64,000 bases of DNA from Polynucleobacter cosmopolitanus. GTDB taxonomy: Bacteria > Pseudomonadota > Gammaproteobacteria > Burkholderiales > Burkholderiaceae. The stretch spans positions 248,001 to 312,000 of the forward strand of contig NZ_NJGG01000001.1 of NCBI RefSeq assembly GCF_002224225.1. The letters run 5' to 3'. Both the position numbers and the translations under genes were made by a program. Position 1 is the first letter of the stretch. Each line of letters opens with the position of its first letter. Of this stretch, positions 29,409 to 38,365 are shown in pieces. The notes beneath the pieces were generated by a model. That model did no database searches, was not told where the DNA came from, and saw only the letters and a list, made by a program, of their open reading frames with translations.

Positions 29409-30724
29409 GGAGCTCCAACCACCACAGTCACCATTTGATTGACATCTAAATTCTTTTTAAATGCAGCCACCACCTGCTCTTTGGTCACTTTGCGCAGCTC
29501 ATTGGTCCATTGATCCAGAGTATCCAAAGGCAAATCATTCCAAGCAATACTTGATACGTTATCCAATATTTTTCGATTGCTATCAATCCTCAAAGGAAAT
29601 CCATTCACAAGATTACTTTTAGCAGCTTGAAGCTCTTCATCAGTGGGTCCATTGGCAATAAAATCACCAATGGTTTTTTTCATCACTTCAACCGCTAAGT
29701 CAGCTTGGGCTTTTTGAGTTTGCATGCCTGCTGCATAGGGACCAATCTGTCTTCCAGGTGCCACATAGCTATAGACACTGTATGCCAAACCTCTTTTTTC
29801 ACGAACCTCTTTGACAAGACGTGAAACAAAACCGCCGCCACCCAAAATGTAATTACCTACCAACATAGGGAAGTAGTCTGGATCTTTCCTTGCGATTGCA
29901 GGCATTCCCATTGAGATATGCGCTTGCTGAGCCTCATGAGGAATCTTGATGACTAAATTTGATTGCTTACTTTTATCAAACTTCACAACATCAGGAACAT
30001 GCTGCTGCTCTTTCATCTCTTTGGGTATGGATGCCATCAATCGATCAAGCAACTGATCTAACTCAGCACGCCCAATATCACCGACAACAGTGATCTTGCT
30101 TCCTTTTGCGGCATACCGTGAGGCATAAAAACGCTTTAGATCCTCAGATTTGATTGCTTGAATTGTTTTAATCGTTGGCGAATCAGCAAAAGGATGCTGG
30201 CCATACATTTGACGATCAAATTCTTTTGATAACTTTGTCTCAGGTTTCAAGTCAGCTTCTTTGATTGCTGAGACGGTGCGCTCTTGCTCTCTTTTGAGAA
30301 TTTTAGAGTCGAACACAGGGGCCTTCAGCACAGAGCTTGCCAAATCAATCGCAGCCCCCTTTTTCTTTTCATCACTCAAGGTGCGCAAACGCATACTGGC
30401 TCGCTCAGCACTGGCGCTGAAAGTCAAACCTGCACCAAGATCAGCCAAACGATCTGAAACCTCTGCTTCAGAAATCAGGCGACCATTGACCATTGATCCC
30501 TTATCAATCATGCCAGCTGTCATAGCTGCTAGACCCAACTGATGCTTTGGATCACTCACCGAACCAGCAGACCAATCAATTTGTAAATCGATCATGGGGA
30601 TGGTTCTGGCTTCTACCAAATAAACCAAGGCGCCGCTACCATGGACCCAATGATTGATCTTTGCGCTCGCCTGAACAACTGCAGCACTGAAACCAAAAAT
30701 AATGATTGCTAATAAATGTTTCAT
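29405..30724 (-). CDS. M16 family peptidase-like protein, inactive partner
   Basis: The 439-residue protein has a signal peptide (LAIIIFGFSAAVVQASA) and the M16 fold. The zinc-binding HxxEH motif is absent: the equivalent segment is LGLAAMTAGMIDKGS. The R/Y-type C-terminal motif of inactive M16 subunits is visible as GGGGFVSRLVKEVREKRGLAYSVYSY. Such subunits pair with a catalytic M16 protein to form the peptidase cavity. The catalytic partner is encoded immediately upstream with a one-base gap. Substrates of this periplasmic pair are unknown. Confidence 0.9.
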   Translation of the reverse strand: MKHLLAIIIFGFSAAVVQASAKINHWVHGSGALVYLVEARTIPMIDLQIDWSAGSVSDPKHQLGLAAMTAGMIDKGSMVNGRLISEAEVSDRLADLGAGLTFSASAERASMRLRTLSDEKKKGAAIDLASSVLKAPVFDSKILKREQERTVSAIKEADLKPETKLSKEFDRQMYGQHPFADSPTIKTIQAIKSEDLKRFYASRYAAKGSKITVVGDIGRAELDQLLDRLMASIPKEMKEQQHVPDVVKFDKSKQSNLVIKIPHEAQQAHISMGMPAIARKDPDYFPMLVGNYILGGGGFVSRLVKEVREKRGLAYSVYSYVAPGRQIGPYAAGMQTQKAQADLAVEVMKKTIGDFIANGPTDEELQAAKSNLVNGFPLRIDSNRKILDNVSSIAWNDLPLDTLDQWTNELRKVTKEQVVAAFKKNLDVNQMVTVVVGAP

Positions 30725-30725
30725 C

Positions 30726-32135
30726 TTAGTGCCTCATTCCTGAAGGCATGGCTTGCGCACCAGCAGGTTTCTTTTGAATGGCTTGAGGGTCTAAAGTTGC
30801 GACCGTTAATGAATCATCAACGAGGTATTTCTCAACCACTCTCTGAATGTCTTCTGATTTAACTTTTTGGACATTGAGCAACATATCATCCAAGTACTTC
30901 CATGAAATACCGTTCATTTCCGCAATCGCAATTTCCATGGCCTGCGCAAAAATTGAATCACGTTTGTAGATCTGAGATGAAACCAACTGTGATTTAACCC
31001 GATCCAACTCAGCATTGCTCACACCCTTGGCCTTGATGTCTGCCAATATCTTTCTGATATTTTCTTCAATGAGAGCAAGGCTTTTACCTTTAGCAGGACT
31101 TGCTGAAATTGAAAATAGCTGCGGGCCTCTACCTGACATTCCGTAAGAAGCATCAACGCTATCAGCCAAACGTTGATCTATCACCATTTGTCGATTTAAT
31201 CTTGAGTTTGCATGGCCATCCAAAATAGCAGATAAAACACTCAGAGCATAAGGATCAATCGCGTTCAAATCACTCGGCTCAATTTTTGGAGCTTTCCAAG
31301 CAAAAGTAATTGCTGGATTTTCTGCGGGGGCCTTCACCACAATTCTTCTTGTTCCAATTTGAGGAACTTCAATCTGAGATTTTCTCTCTTTGATTTTTTT
31401 TGCAGGAACTACTCCGTAGTATTTTTCTGCCAAAGCTTTCACTTCATCTGGCATCACGTCGCCACTTACTACCAATACAGCATTGTTTGGGGCATACCAG
31501 TCCTGATACCACTCAAGAGCATCTTGGTAAGTCATGCTCTTTAAATCATCCATCCAACCAATGATTGGGTGACGGTATGGGCTATTGGTAAATGCAGCAG
31601 CCATCAATTGTTCATAAACGATGGCTTGGGATTGATCATCCGTTCTTAAACGACGCTCTTCCATCACCACTTGGATTTCTTTTGCAAATTCTTCTTTATC
31701 GATTCGCAGGTTCTGCATGCGATCAGCCTCTAATGCCATCATGGCTGGTAAATGACTTTTTTCAATTTGCTGAAAATAAGCGGTGTAGTCTTTGCTGGTG
31801 AATGCGTTATCTCGACCGCCAACCGCAGCTACTTTTTTAGAAAACTCACCTGGCTTTAAGTTTTTTGTGCCCTTGAACATCATGTGCTCTAGGACATGAG
31901 CAACGCCTGTTTTTCCATTGACTTCATCCATAGAGCCCGCGCGATACCAAACCATGTGCGCCACGGTTGGCGCACGATGATCCTCGCGCACAATCACTTT
32001 CATTCCATTTGATAACTGAAATTCGTGCGTGTTGAGAGTTTTTTGAGGGGCACTTTGTACATACCCACCGAAAGAAATAATTGCGGCGCCACAAAAAGTT
32101 AACGCTCGGCCTGCCAGGGTTGTTAATATGCTCAT
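30726..32135 (-). CDS. M16 family zinc metallopeptidase, catalytic partner
   Basis: The 469-residue protein has an N-terminal export signal and the active-site motif HVLEHMMFKGTKN (inverted zinc motif HxxEH), with the distal glutamate in the following EEFAKEIQVVMEERR segment. It resembles pitrilysin-like bacterial processing peptidases. With the adjacent inactive subunit it should form a heterodimeric periplasmic peptidase. It is divergent from ftsY across 21 bases. The M16-M16-rsmD-coaD order with divergent ftsY is standard in Burkholderiales. Confidence 0.93.
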   Translation of the reverse strand: MSILTTLAGRALTFCGAAIISFGGYVQSAPQKTLNTHEFQLSNGMKVIVREDHRAPTVAHMVWYRAGSMDEVNGKTGVAHVLEHMMFKGTKNLKPGEFSKKVAAVGGRDNAFTSKDYTAYFQQIEKSHLPAMMALEADRMQNLRIDKEEFAKEIQVVMEERRLRTDDQSQAIVYEQLMAAAFTNSPYRHPIIGWMDDLKSMTYQDALEWYQDWYAPNNAVLVVSGDVMPDEVKALAEKYYGVVPAKKIKERKSQIEVPQIGTRRIVVKAPAENPAITFAWKAPKIEPSDLNAIDPYALSVLSAILDGHANSRLNRQMVIDQRLADSVDASYGMSGRGPQLFSISASPAKGKSLALIEENIRKILADIKAKGVSNAELDRVKSQLVSSQIYKRDSIFAQAMEIAIAEMNGISWKYLDDMLLNVQKVKSEDIQRVVEKYLVDDSLTVATLDPQAIQKKPAGAQAMPSGMRH

Positions 32136-32156
32136 AATTAATCAATTGTATCGGTC

Positions 32157-33050
32157 ATGTTCGGATTACGTAAAACCTTATCAAACCTATTTAACCTTCA
32201 AAAAGTTGATGAACAATGGTACGAATCCCTAGAAGAAGCACTTCTTTTGGGGGATGTTGGCATGAGCGCCACTCAAACCTTGATCAGTCAACTTCGTCGT
32301 GAAGCAAAAAATCAAAAAGCTGAGTCTGCTGAAGATCTCAAGATGATTCTAGCCACATTGGTAGAAAATCTCTTGAGCAAACTTGAAAGACCCCAAAATC
32401 CACTGGATTTTTTACCCAGCACCCCAGGGCAGCCGACCGTCTGGCTGATCGTGGGGGTTAATGGTGCAGGCAAAACAACCAGCATTGGCAAAATTTGTCA
32501 TCACTTTCAACAATCTGGTCGCAAGGTTTTATTGGGGGCAGGCGACACTTTCAGAGCAGCGGCCAGAGAACAACTCATTGCTTGGGGGGAACGCAACCAA
32601 GTGGCCGTCATCGCTCAAGAAAGTGGTGATTCAGCTGCAGTAGCCCATGACGCTGTCAAAGCCGGTCAATCACGTCAGCAAGACATTGTCATCATTGATA
32701 CTGCTGGCAGGCTATCGACCCAAGCCCACCTCATGGATGAGCTCAAGAAAGTCAAACGAGTCATCGGCAAGGCACAAGAATCGGCCCCTCACGAGACTAT
32801 TTTGGTGATTGATGGCAATACTGGTCAAAATGGCATGGCTCAGGTCAAGGCCTTCCATGAAGCCCTCAATCTAACTGGCATCATCGTCACCAAGCTTGAT
32901 GGAACAGCCAAAGGCGGTATTTTGTGTGCGATTGCCTCAGAACTATCAGATAACCCCCCCAGTGTTCTTGCAATTGGTCTTGGCGAACAGCTGTCTGATT
33001 TGAAGCCATTCAATGCCTCAGAATTTGCTAAATCCTTGATTCCAAAATAA
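32157..33050 (+). CDS. ftsY: Signal recognition particle receptor FtsY
   Basis: FtsY is the SRP receptor GTPase that docks Ffh-ribosome complexes at the membrane. The 297-residue protein consists of only the N and G domains. GTPase motifs are [14 protein letters not shown] (G1), GAGDTFRAAAREQL, IIDTAGRLSTQAHLM (G3), TKLDGTAKGG (G4) and the C-terminal GLGEQLSDLKPFN. The start MFGLRKTLSNLFNL supplies the short amphipathic membrane-binding helix. The long acidic A domain of E. coli FtsY (497 aa) is missing. Confidence 0.96.
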   Translation: MFGLRKTLSNLFNLQKVDEQWYESLEEALLLGDVGMSATQTLISQLRREAKNQKAESAEDLKMILATLVENLLSKLERPQNPLDFLPSTPGQPTVWLIVGVNGAGKTTSIGKICHHFQQSGRKVLLGAGDTFRAAAREQLIAWGERNQVAVIAQESGDSAAVAHDAVKAGQSRQQDIVIIDTAGRLSTQAHLMDELKKVKRVIGKAQESAPHETILVIDGNTGQNGMAQVKAFHEALNLTGIIVTKLDGTAKGGILCAIASELSDNPPSVLAIGLGEQLSDLKPFNASEFAKSLIPK

Positions 33051-33064
33051 TTTATTCCTATATA
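33036..33064 (+). promoter_or_regulatory. Possible sigma-70 promoter for rpoH
   Basis: TTGATT (33036-33041), a 17-base spacer and TATATA (33059-33064) straddle the ftsY stop. Transcription from here would start near 33071, placing the CIRCE repeat in the early transcribed region. Confidence 0.35.
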
Positions 33065-33085
33065 AATCATATGGTTATACATAAA

Positions 33086-33112
33086 TTAGCACTCTAACAT
33101 CAGGAGTGCTAA
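33086..33112 (+). promoter_or_regulatory. CIRCE element (HrcA operator) upstream of rpoH
   Basis: TTAGCACTC, nine bases, GAGTGCTAA is an exact match to the CIRCE consensus bound by the heat-shock repressor HrcA. It ends 9 bases before the first possible rpoH ATG. It lies downstream of the likely -10 box, where a bound repressor would block transcription. Confidence 0.93.
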
Positions 33113-33121
33113 CATAGAGGT

Positions 33122-33982
33122 ATGACAAATATGAATGCCATGATTCCAATGCAATTGAATGTGGGCAGTGTTGATGCCTACATCTCAAGCGTTAACCGTC
33201 TGCCAATGCTCAGCGCATCAGACGAGATTCGCCTTGCCCGCGAATTCAGAGATCATGAAAACCTAGACGCAGCTAAAACCTTGGTGATGTCACATCTTCG
33301 TTTGGTGGTGTCTATTGCTCGCCAATACCTTGGCTATGGCATCCCTCACGCAGACTTGATACAAGAGGGCAATATTGGTCTTATGAAAGCAGTGAAGCGC
33401 TACGACCCTGAACAAGGCACTCGTTTGGTGACTTATTCAATTCATTGGATCAAAGCAGAAATTCACGAATACATTCTTCGCAATTGGAGAATGGTAAAAA
33501 TTGCCACAACCAAAGCTCACCGCAAATTGTTTTTCAACTTGCGCAGCAACAAACCGACTTTGAATGCTTTATCTTCATCTGAAATTGATCATCTTGCCAA
33601 AGCACTGGATGTTCGTCAGGAAGATGTGCGAGAGATGGAGAAAAGATTGAGCGGGGGTGATGTGGCCCTTGAGGCAGATTCATCAGATGACGAATCTTAT
33701 GCTCCGATCAACTGGCTATCAGACAATCGCTATGAGCCCTCTGAAGTATTGGCTCGCGAGGAGACTCGCCAATTACAAGGTCCAGGCATTGAAAAAGCCT
33801 TGGCAAGCCTTGATGAGCGCAGCCGTAAAATTGTTGCGTCTCGCTGGTTAGATGTGACAGATGATGGAACTGGTGGCAGCACCTTGCATGATCTTGCTGC
33901 AGAGTTCAATATTTCTGCAGAACGCGTGCGCCAAATTGAAGCGGCCGCGTTAAAAAAAATGAAGCTAGCATTAACTGCCTAA
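33122..33982 (+). CDS. rpoH: RNA polymerase sigma-32 factor (heat shock)
   Basis: RpoH directs heat-shock gene transcription. The 286-residue protein has region 1.2/2.1 (VDAYISSVNRLPMLS), region 2 (VVSIARQYLGYGIPHADLIQ, IQEGNIGLMKAVKRYDP), the RpoH-specific box (KAHRKLFFNLRSNK) and region 4.2 (DLAAEFNISAERVRQIEAAA). The start is uncertain: AGAGG at 33116-33120 is too close to the ATG at 33122 and better spaced for the ATG at 33131. The perfect CIRCE repeat just upstream links its expression to HrcA, so both heat-shock systems are wired together here. Confidence 0.97.
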   Translation: MTNMNAMIPMQLNVGSVDAYISSVNRLPMLSASDEIRLAREFRDHENLDAAKTLVMSHLRLVVSIARQYLGYGIPHADLIQEGNIGLMKAVKRYDPEQGTRLVTYSIHWIKAEIHEYILRNWRMVKIATTKAHRKLFFNLRSNKPTLNALSSSEIDHLAKALDVRQEDVREMEKRLSGGDVALEADSSDDESYAPINWLSDNRYEPSEVLAREETRQLQGPGIEKALASLDERSRKIVASRWLDVTDDGTGGSTLHDLAAEFNISAERVRQIEAAALKKMKLALTA

Positions 33983-34019
33983 ATCATTTTTTAACTCAAC
34001 CGCTTCACACAAAAATAAT

Positions 34020-34628
34020 TCAAAGTAACTTCTTCAAATCTTCCGCTATAGGCTGAGGGCCCTGCTGATGCTTTAAAAATAATCTTAGCTGACCCTTTGT
34101 ATCAAAAACGTAACTGCCTGCTGTATGATCAATGGTGTAGCTTGTAGGGCTCTTGCCCGGCACTTTGCTATAAAAAACTTTGAAGTCTTTGGTGATTTTT
34201 TCTAACTCTTCAGCTGATTGGGGTCTTAAGCCCAAAAAGCGTTTATCAAAAGCCGGAACATACTGAGACAACAACTCTTGCGTATCGCGCTCAGGATCAA
34301 CCGTGACAAACATCACCTGCACACGACTAGCATCCTTACCTAGTAACTCCATCACACCTTGCATTTCGGTCATGGTGGTTGGGCAAACATCTGGGCACTG
34401 TGTGTAACCATAGAACATCACCACCAACTGCCCTTTGAACTCTGATAGCTCTCTTCGCTTGCCGTTATGGTCGGTCAAAGAAAAATCTTTGCCAAATGCC
34501 TTACTGCCAGTGATATCAACATTATTAAATTTGATGTTTTGATTAGAGCAGGCCATGACACCAAAGACAGTCAAAAGAGCAAGCAAGGTGCGAGCAAATA
34601 AACGCTGATTAAGTATTTGAAATGTCAT
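34020..34628 (-). CDS. SCO family copper chaperone for cytochrome oxidase
   Basis: The 202-residue SCO/SenC protein helps assemble the CuA centre of cytochrome c oxidase. It has an N-terminal signal with a probable lipobox (FGVMACS). The copper-binding motif is [15 protein letters not shown] (CxxxC), with the distal histidine in [12 protein letters not shown] thioredoxin fold is expected. Its start overlaps the ctaB stop (ATGA), and it is the last gene of the oxidase assembly operon. Confidence 0.95.
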   Translation of the reverse strand: MTFQILNQRLFARTLLALLTVFGVMACSNQNIKFNNVDITGSKAFGKDFSLTDHNGKRRELSEFKGQLVVMFYGYTQCPDVCPTTMTEMQGVMELLGKDASRVQVMFVTVDPERDTQELLSQYVPAFDKRFLGLRPQSAEELEKITKDFKVFYSKVPGKSPTSYTIDHTAGSYVFDTKGQLRLFLKHQQGPQPIAEDLKKLL

Positions 34629-35506
34629 AGGTAGTGGTCTATTAAAAGAGCGGCGAATAACAATGAAAGATAAATGATCGAAAATCTGAACGTTCTTTTA
34701 GCAAGATCATCCGAGTAATTTCTAAAGAGCGCAATCGCATATGCCAAGAACATGCCCCCCAGCACCAAAGCCGATGCCAAATAAAACAAGCCGCTCATCT
34801 TATAAATAAATGGCAGGATCGTGGCTGCAATCAAAACCAAGGTGTAGAGCAAGATGTGCAACAAGGTGAATCTTTCACCATGCGTGATTGGCAACATTGG
34901 CAAGCCAGATTGCCTGTAGTCTTCACGACGGTACAAGGCCAAAGCCCAGAAATGCGGTGGCGTCCAAGTAAAGATGATCAATACCAATAACCAAGCTTCA
35001 GCAGGTAAATCATTGGCCACAGCTGCCCACCCTAAAGCTGGCGGCATGGCTCCAGACAATCCACCAATCACGATATTCTGTGGCGTTGCTGGCTTGAGTA
35101 ACAAGGTATAAATGATTGCATAGCCAACAAAAGTGATCAACGTTGCCCACATGGTCAATGGATTTGCAAAATTCCACAGCAACACCATGCCAGCCAAACC
35201 TATCACCAATGCAAACACAATGATTTGTTTTTGACCCAGTTCACCAGTGGCTGAAGGTCGCCAGGCAGTTCTTCTCATCTTGGCATCAAGCTTTTGCTCA
35301 ACCAAACAGTTCACCGCAAAGGCCGCTCCAGCTAATAACCAAATACCAATAGAGCCGCCAATCAATACAGACCAGGGAACCATTCCAGGCGTTGCTAAAA
35401 ACATCCCGATGATGGCGCAAAAAACAGCCAGCTGCGTGACCCTGGGTTTGGTCAAAGCCCAGTACTGTTGCCATTTTTTCATTGGCGCTAAATTAGCTTG
35501 AGTCAT
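34625..35506 (-). CDS. ctaB: Protoheme IX farnesyltransferase
   Basis: CtaB (CyoE) converts heme B to heme O in the inner membrane. The 293-residue protein is polytopic and carries the UbiA-type prenyl-diphosphate motif as [20 protein letters not shown] (an ND-xx-D variant), then [20 protein letters not shown] and [20 protein letters not shown]. It overlaps both ctaA upstream and the SCO gene downstream by 4 bases. With ctaA it makes heme A for the aa3 oxidase encoded 3-6 kb away. Confidence 0.97.
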   Translation of the reverse strand: MTQANLAPMKKWQQYWALTKPRVTQLAVFCAIIGMFLATPGMVPWSVLIGGSIGIWLLAGAAFAVNCLVEQKLDAKMRRTAWRPSATGELGQKQIIVFALVIGLAGMVLLWNFANPLTMWATLITFVGYAIIYTLLLKPATPQNIVIGGLSGAMPPALGWAAVANDLPAEAWLLVLIIFTWTPPHFWALALYRREDYRQSGLPMLPITHGERFTLLHILLYTLVLIAATILPFIYKMSGLFYLASALVLGGMFLAYAIALFRNYSDDLAKRTFRFSIIYLSLLFAALLIDHYL

Positions 35507-36612
35507 GAAGAAAGCCTTTCATGATCAATGTTAACAACTCTGATCATCACAAACACCATCGCAGCAGCACCTCCGGTGTGCAATACAGCTGCCAGTAATG
35601 GCCAATCCAAAATAATATTGCTCATACCAGTGATTACTTGCAAGAGACCTAAGCCAAATAATGAGGTTGCCCAAAACTTCATTGTAGATGTCTGATTGGC
35701 TTTTGAAATAATCCACAATTTAAAAGCCAAGTAAAAAACTGCCAATACTGCAAAAATTGCGCCGACCCGATGAGCCCAATGAATTGCTCTCAAGGCTTCA
35801 ATGTTTAAATGGTCTCCATCGGCAGCTTTGCCAAGCTCACGCCACAAAGTAAATCCTTCTGAGAAATTCATCTCCGGATACCATGCGCCGTGACACAGTG
35901 GAAAATCATCACAAGCCAAAACTGCATAGTTGGTACTCACCCAGCCACCCAAGAATATTTGCAAAATCAAAACGGCTAAAACAAACCAGGCAATTTTCTT
36001 AAATGGCACATCAGTTTTAACTGGTCTCAAATTTGCATCCGCGTGCAAACGAGAACTCAGACTTGATAAATAAGTCAGTGCGGCCAACAAAGTTAAGCCC
36101 AGCATCAAATGAATCGTCACAATCACTGGCTGTAACTTGAGTGTCACAGTCCATGCACCAAATGCACCTTGAACACACACCAAGATCAAAATACCGATGG
36201 ATGTTCTGCTGATCTTTGCTCCAATGGCCTGCTTTTTCATCCAAGACCAGACAACCAAGATGATGATTAAAAACCCAACGCCCATGGCAAAGTAACGATG
36301 CAACATTTCTATCCAAGCTTTACTCAAGGTGACTGGCCCTGTGGGCATCAAGCTTTCAGCCTCACGTATTTGCGTCAACGCAGCGATTGGATTTGACACA
36401 CCATAACAACCAGGCCAATCTGGGCAACCCAATCCTGAGTCAGTTAAACGTGTGAAGGCACCAAATAAAATCAAATCAAATGTGAAAAATACTGTTAATA
36501 AAACCAAGCGATGAAAACTAAATTGCTTGAATTTCCACCACATGATCAGCAACAAGACTGCACCAATAGCAGCACCAATCAATAACAATTGTATCCAGGC
36601 GATCAAGCTCAT
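35503..36612 (-). CDS. ctaA: Heme A synthase CtaA (COX15 family)
   Basis: CtaA oxidises the C8 methyl of heme O to give heme A. The 369-residue membrane protein has about eight hydrophobic segments. Typical motifs are [20 protein letters not shown] near the N-terminus, [13 protein letters not shown] and, in the second half, [19 protein letters not shown], with the heme-ligand histidines. Length and the [10 protein letters not shown] motif fit the proteobacterial COX15 group. It overlaps ctaB by 4 bases and abuts the SCO-like gene. Confidence 0.96.
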   Translation of the reverse strand: MSLIAWIQLLLIGAAIGAVLLLIMWWKFKQFSFHRLVLLTVFFTFDLILFGAFTRLTDSGLGCPDWPGCYGVSNPIAALTQIREAESLMPTGPVTLSKAWIEMLHRYFAMGVGFLIIILVVWSWMKKQAIGAKISRTSIGILILVCVQGAFGAWTVTLKLQPVIVTIHLMLGLTLLAALTYLSSLSSRLHADANLRPVKTDVPFKKIAWFVLAVLILQIFLGGWVSTNYAVLACDDFPLCHGAWYPEMNFSEGFTLWRELGKAADGDHLNIEALRAIHWAHRVGAIFAVLAVFYLAFKLWIISKANQTSTMKFWATSLFGLGLLQVITGMSNIILDWPLLAAVLHTGGAAAMVFVMIRVVNIDHERLSS

Positions 36613-37277
36613 TATTGTGTAGCCTTACCCGTGGCATTCCACTTCAACAACTTTTCCAAATCCTTGGATGTCTTTTTAAAGTCAGGAACTTCTTTGTCAG
36701 TCGCAAACCGCATCATTCTGTCCGCACGTGGATCCAATAAATGAATCGCTGTTTTTTTGCCATCTAACTCAAGCCATTTTTCCACTTCATTTTTTTTAAC
36801 TGGATCCTTTGGCATCCTCACAAAAGTAAATCCCGCCTTCTCTTGGTCATAGGCCTTAGCAATCTCAGGATCAATATCACCTTGATCGGTCACCAACCAG
36901 ACCAACTGCACCCTCTGGCTCTCTCGACCCATGGCAATGCGTACCTGGCGCATCAAATAGAGTAAGTTGACGCACTGATCATTGCCAACCTTGCACTCGA
37001 CGCTTGGACGTGCAATCAACATGGTCCACTTACCTTGAAGTGGCGCCTCGATTGAATCAATAGGCGCACTTTGGACTGGATAAACAAGTTCTCCGATTTT
37101 GGTATTACCCCCCGTTGGCTTGATCACATAAAAAGTAAAGTAAGACACGATGACTGGAGCAGCGCACACTAAAAATAACAAGATCATCTGAATACGTCCA
37201 CGCTTAGTGGCCGCATCAATGCTCTGCCCTTCCGAAGCGGGAATCAGTGGATTCAAATCACTGTCTTTATTCATCAA
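36612..37277 (-). CDS. Membrane-anchored SCO-like/thioredoxin-fold protein of the oxidase assembly operon
   Basis: I do not recognise a characterised family. The 221-residue protein has one N-terminal membrane helix (IQMILLFLVCAAPVIVSYFT) and an extracytoplasmic domain. GKWTMLIARPSVECKVGNDQ, then C-VNLLYLMRQVRIAM and VQLVWLVTDQGD, matches in layout the SCO core (GKW...FFGY...CPDVCP...VQVVFVSVDPERD). The copper CxxxC is replaced by CKVGNDQC (C-x6-C). It lies between SURF1 (11-base overlap) and ctaA, so a role in oxidase assembly is likely. The SCO relation is my reading of the pattern, not a search result. Confidence 0.6.
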   Translation of the reverse strand: MMNKDSDLNPLIPASEGQSIDAATKRGRIQMILLFLVCAAPVIVSYFTFYVIKPTGGNTKIGELVYPVQSAPIDSIEAPLQGKWTMLIARPSVECKVGNDQCVNLLYLMRQVRIAMGRESQRVQLVWLVTDQGDIDPEIAKAYDQEKAGFTFVRMPKDPVKKNEVEKWLELDGKKTAIHLLDPRADRMMRFATDKEVPDFKKTSKDLEKLLKWNATGKATQ

Positions 37278-38019
37278 TTTTTTTCCTTAAGATACCTGTG
37301 ATCAACCAAAATAAAAGTGCAAAAACTGTTAGTGCAAACCACTGAAAAGCATACCCTTGATGCTTTTCAACGCCTGTCGTCATCGAGGGCCAATCTCTTT
37401 GTAAACCATCATTATTGGCCTCTGCCACTTCTCTTAAAACAAATGGCAAATAATCAAAACCCAAATACTTAGATTGTTTTTGTATATCAAGATTTTGCTG
37501 AATTTTTTGACTTTCTGCTGAAGAACCTTGAGTACCCATGCTCATGACGCGTGAAGGATACTCAAACGCTAAACCCTCTATCTGAACAGCTCCTGATGGG
37601 GTACTGATTTTTGGTAATACCTCTCGATTCATGCCGTCGCGTGGAGCCCAGCCGCGGTTAACCCACACGATCTTTTGACTGCCATCTAGCTTCAAAGGTG
37701 TCATCACCAAAAAACCCGTGGAAATACCTGTCTTAGGATCTCTTCCCTGAGGATGCGGTCTGTTTTCCAACCACACAGATTGATCTGCCAAATAGACACC
37801 TCTAGCGATCATCCTGTGATGTTTCACTTCACTCAATTGCCAATCTTTATCATTGGCCAATAAGGGACGTGATTCTTCTTTTTTAGCAATATCAGCTGCA
37901 AGCGTTAACTTTTGCTGCATTCGATCCAACTGCCAAAAACCCAAAGACAATCCTAGCGAGCAAACAATCATGGTTGCAGCTGTTGCAATCGGACGCGATA
38001 AAACTAATCTTCTCAACAT
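37267..38019 (-). CDS. SURF1 family cytochrome oxidase assembly protein
   Basis: The 250-residue protein has two membrane segments, one at each end, around a periplasmic domain, as SURF1/Shy1 requires. Family marks are LGFWQLDRMQQK near the N-terminus, WLENRPHPQGRDPKTGISTG, KIVWVNRGWAPRDGMNRE and the C-terminal HQGYAFQWFALTVFALLFWL. SURF1 helps insert heme A into subunit I. It is divergent from the small twin-membrane-segment gene and overlaps the next gene by 11 bases. Confidence 0.94.
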   Translation of the reverse strand: MLRRLVLSRPIATAATMIVCSLGLSLGFWQLDRMQQKLTLAADIAKKEESRPLLANDKDWQLSEVKHHRMIARGVYLADQSVWLENRPHPQGRDPKTGISTGFLVMTPLKLDGSQKIVWVNRGWAPRDGMNREVLPKISTPSGAVQIEGLAFEYPSRVMSMGTQGSSAESQKIQQNLDIQKQSKYLGFDYLPFVLREVAEANNDGLQRDWPSMTTGVEKHQGYAFQWFALTVFALLFWLITGILRKKIDE

Positions 38020-38043
38020 AAAGCAATGATACGATGTACCCCT

Positions 38044-38253
38044 ATGAATTGGATTATCCCTATAGCTTTCTTGTTAATTTTGGGCAGCCTAGGCTCTGCT
38101 TTGTTTTTTATGATGCGCGATAAAGGCAAAAGCTCAAAAACTGTTTACTCCCTGATGCTACGCATTGGTTTATCTATTGTGCTGTTTGCTGGTATTTGGA
38201 TTGCTCACACCTTGGGCTACATCCAAAGTACTGGCATCCGTGTTTCAGCTTAA
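38044..38253 (+). CDS. Twin transmembrane protein (DUF2909)
   Basis: The 69-residue protein starts at the ATG at 38044; the frame from 38026 adds six poor residues. It has two membrane helices (WIIPIAFLLILGSLGSALFF and IGLSIVLFAGIWIAHTLGYI) joined by a basic loop MRDKGKSSKT. This matches DUF2909, small proteins found next to oxidase assembly genes in Beta- and Gammaproteobacteria. The function is unknown; position suggests oxidase maturation. A terminator follows 50 bases later. Confidence 0.85.
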   Translation: MNWIIPIAFLLILGSLGSALFFMMRDKGKSSKTVYSLMLRIGLSIVLFAGIWIAHTLGYIQSTGIRVSA

Positions 38254-38304
38254 TAAAACAAGCACACTGAACTAAAACGACTGAACCAATATTCACCACT
38301 GTAT

Positions 38305-38333
38305 TAAAAAACGCCGCATTTGCGGCGTTTTTT
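38305..38333. terminator. Bidirectional intrinsic terminator
   Basis: AAAAACGCCGCA, loop TT, TGCGGCGTTTTT is perfectly symmetric, with A and T runs on both sides. It can stop the small plus-strand gene and the minus-strand subunit III transcript, which converge here. Confidence 0.9.
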
Positions 38334-38365
38334 AATCTTTCAATCTTTGCAGACTGATTGGTTTT

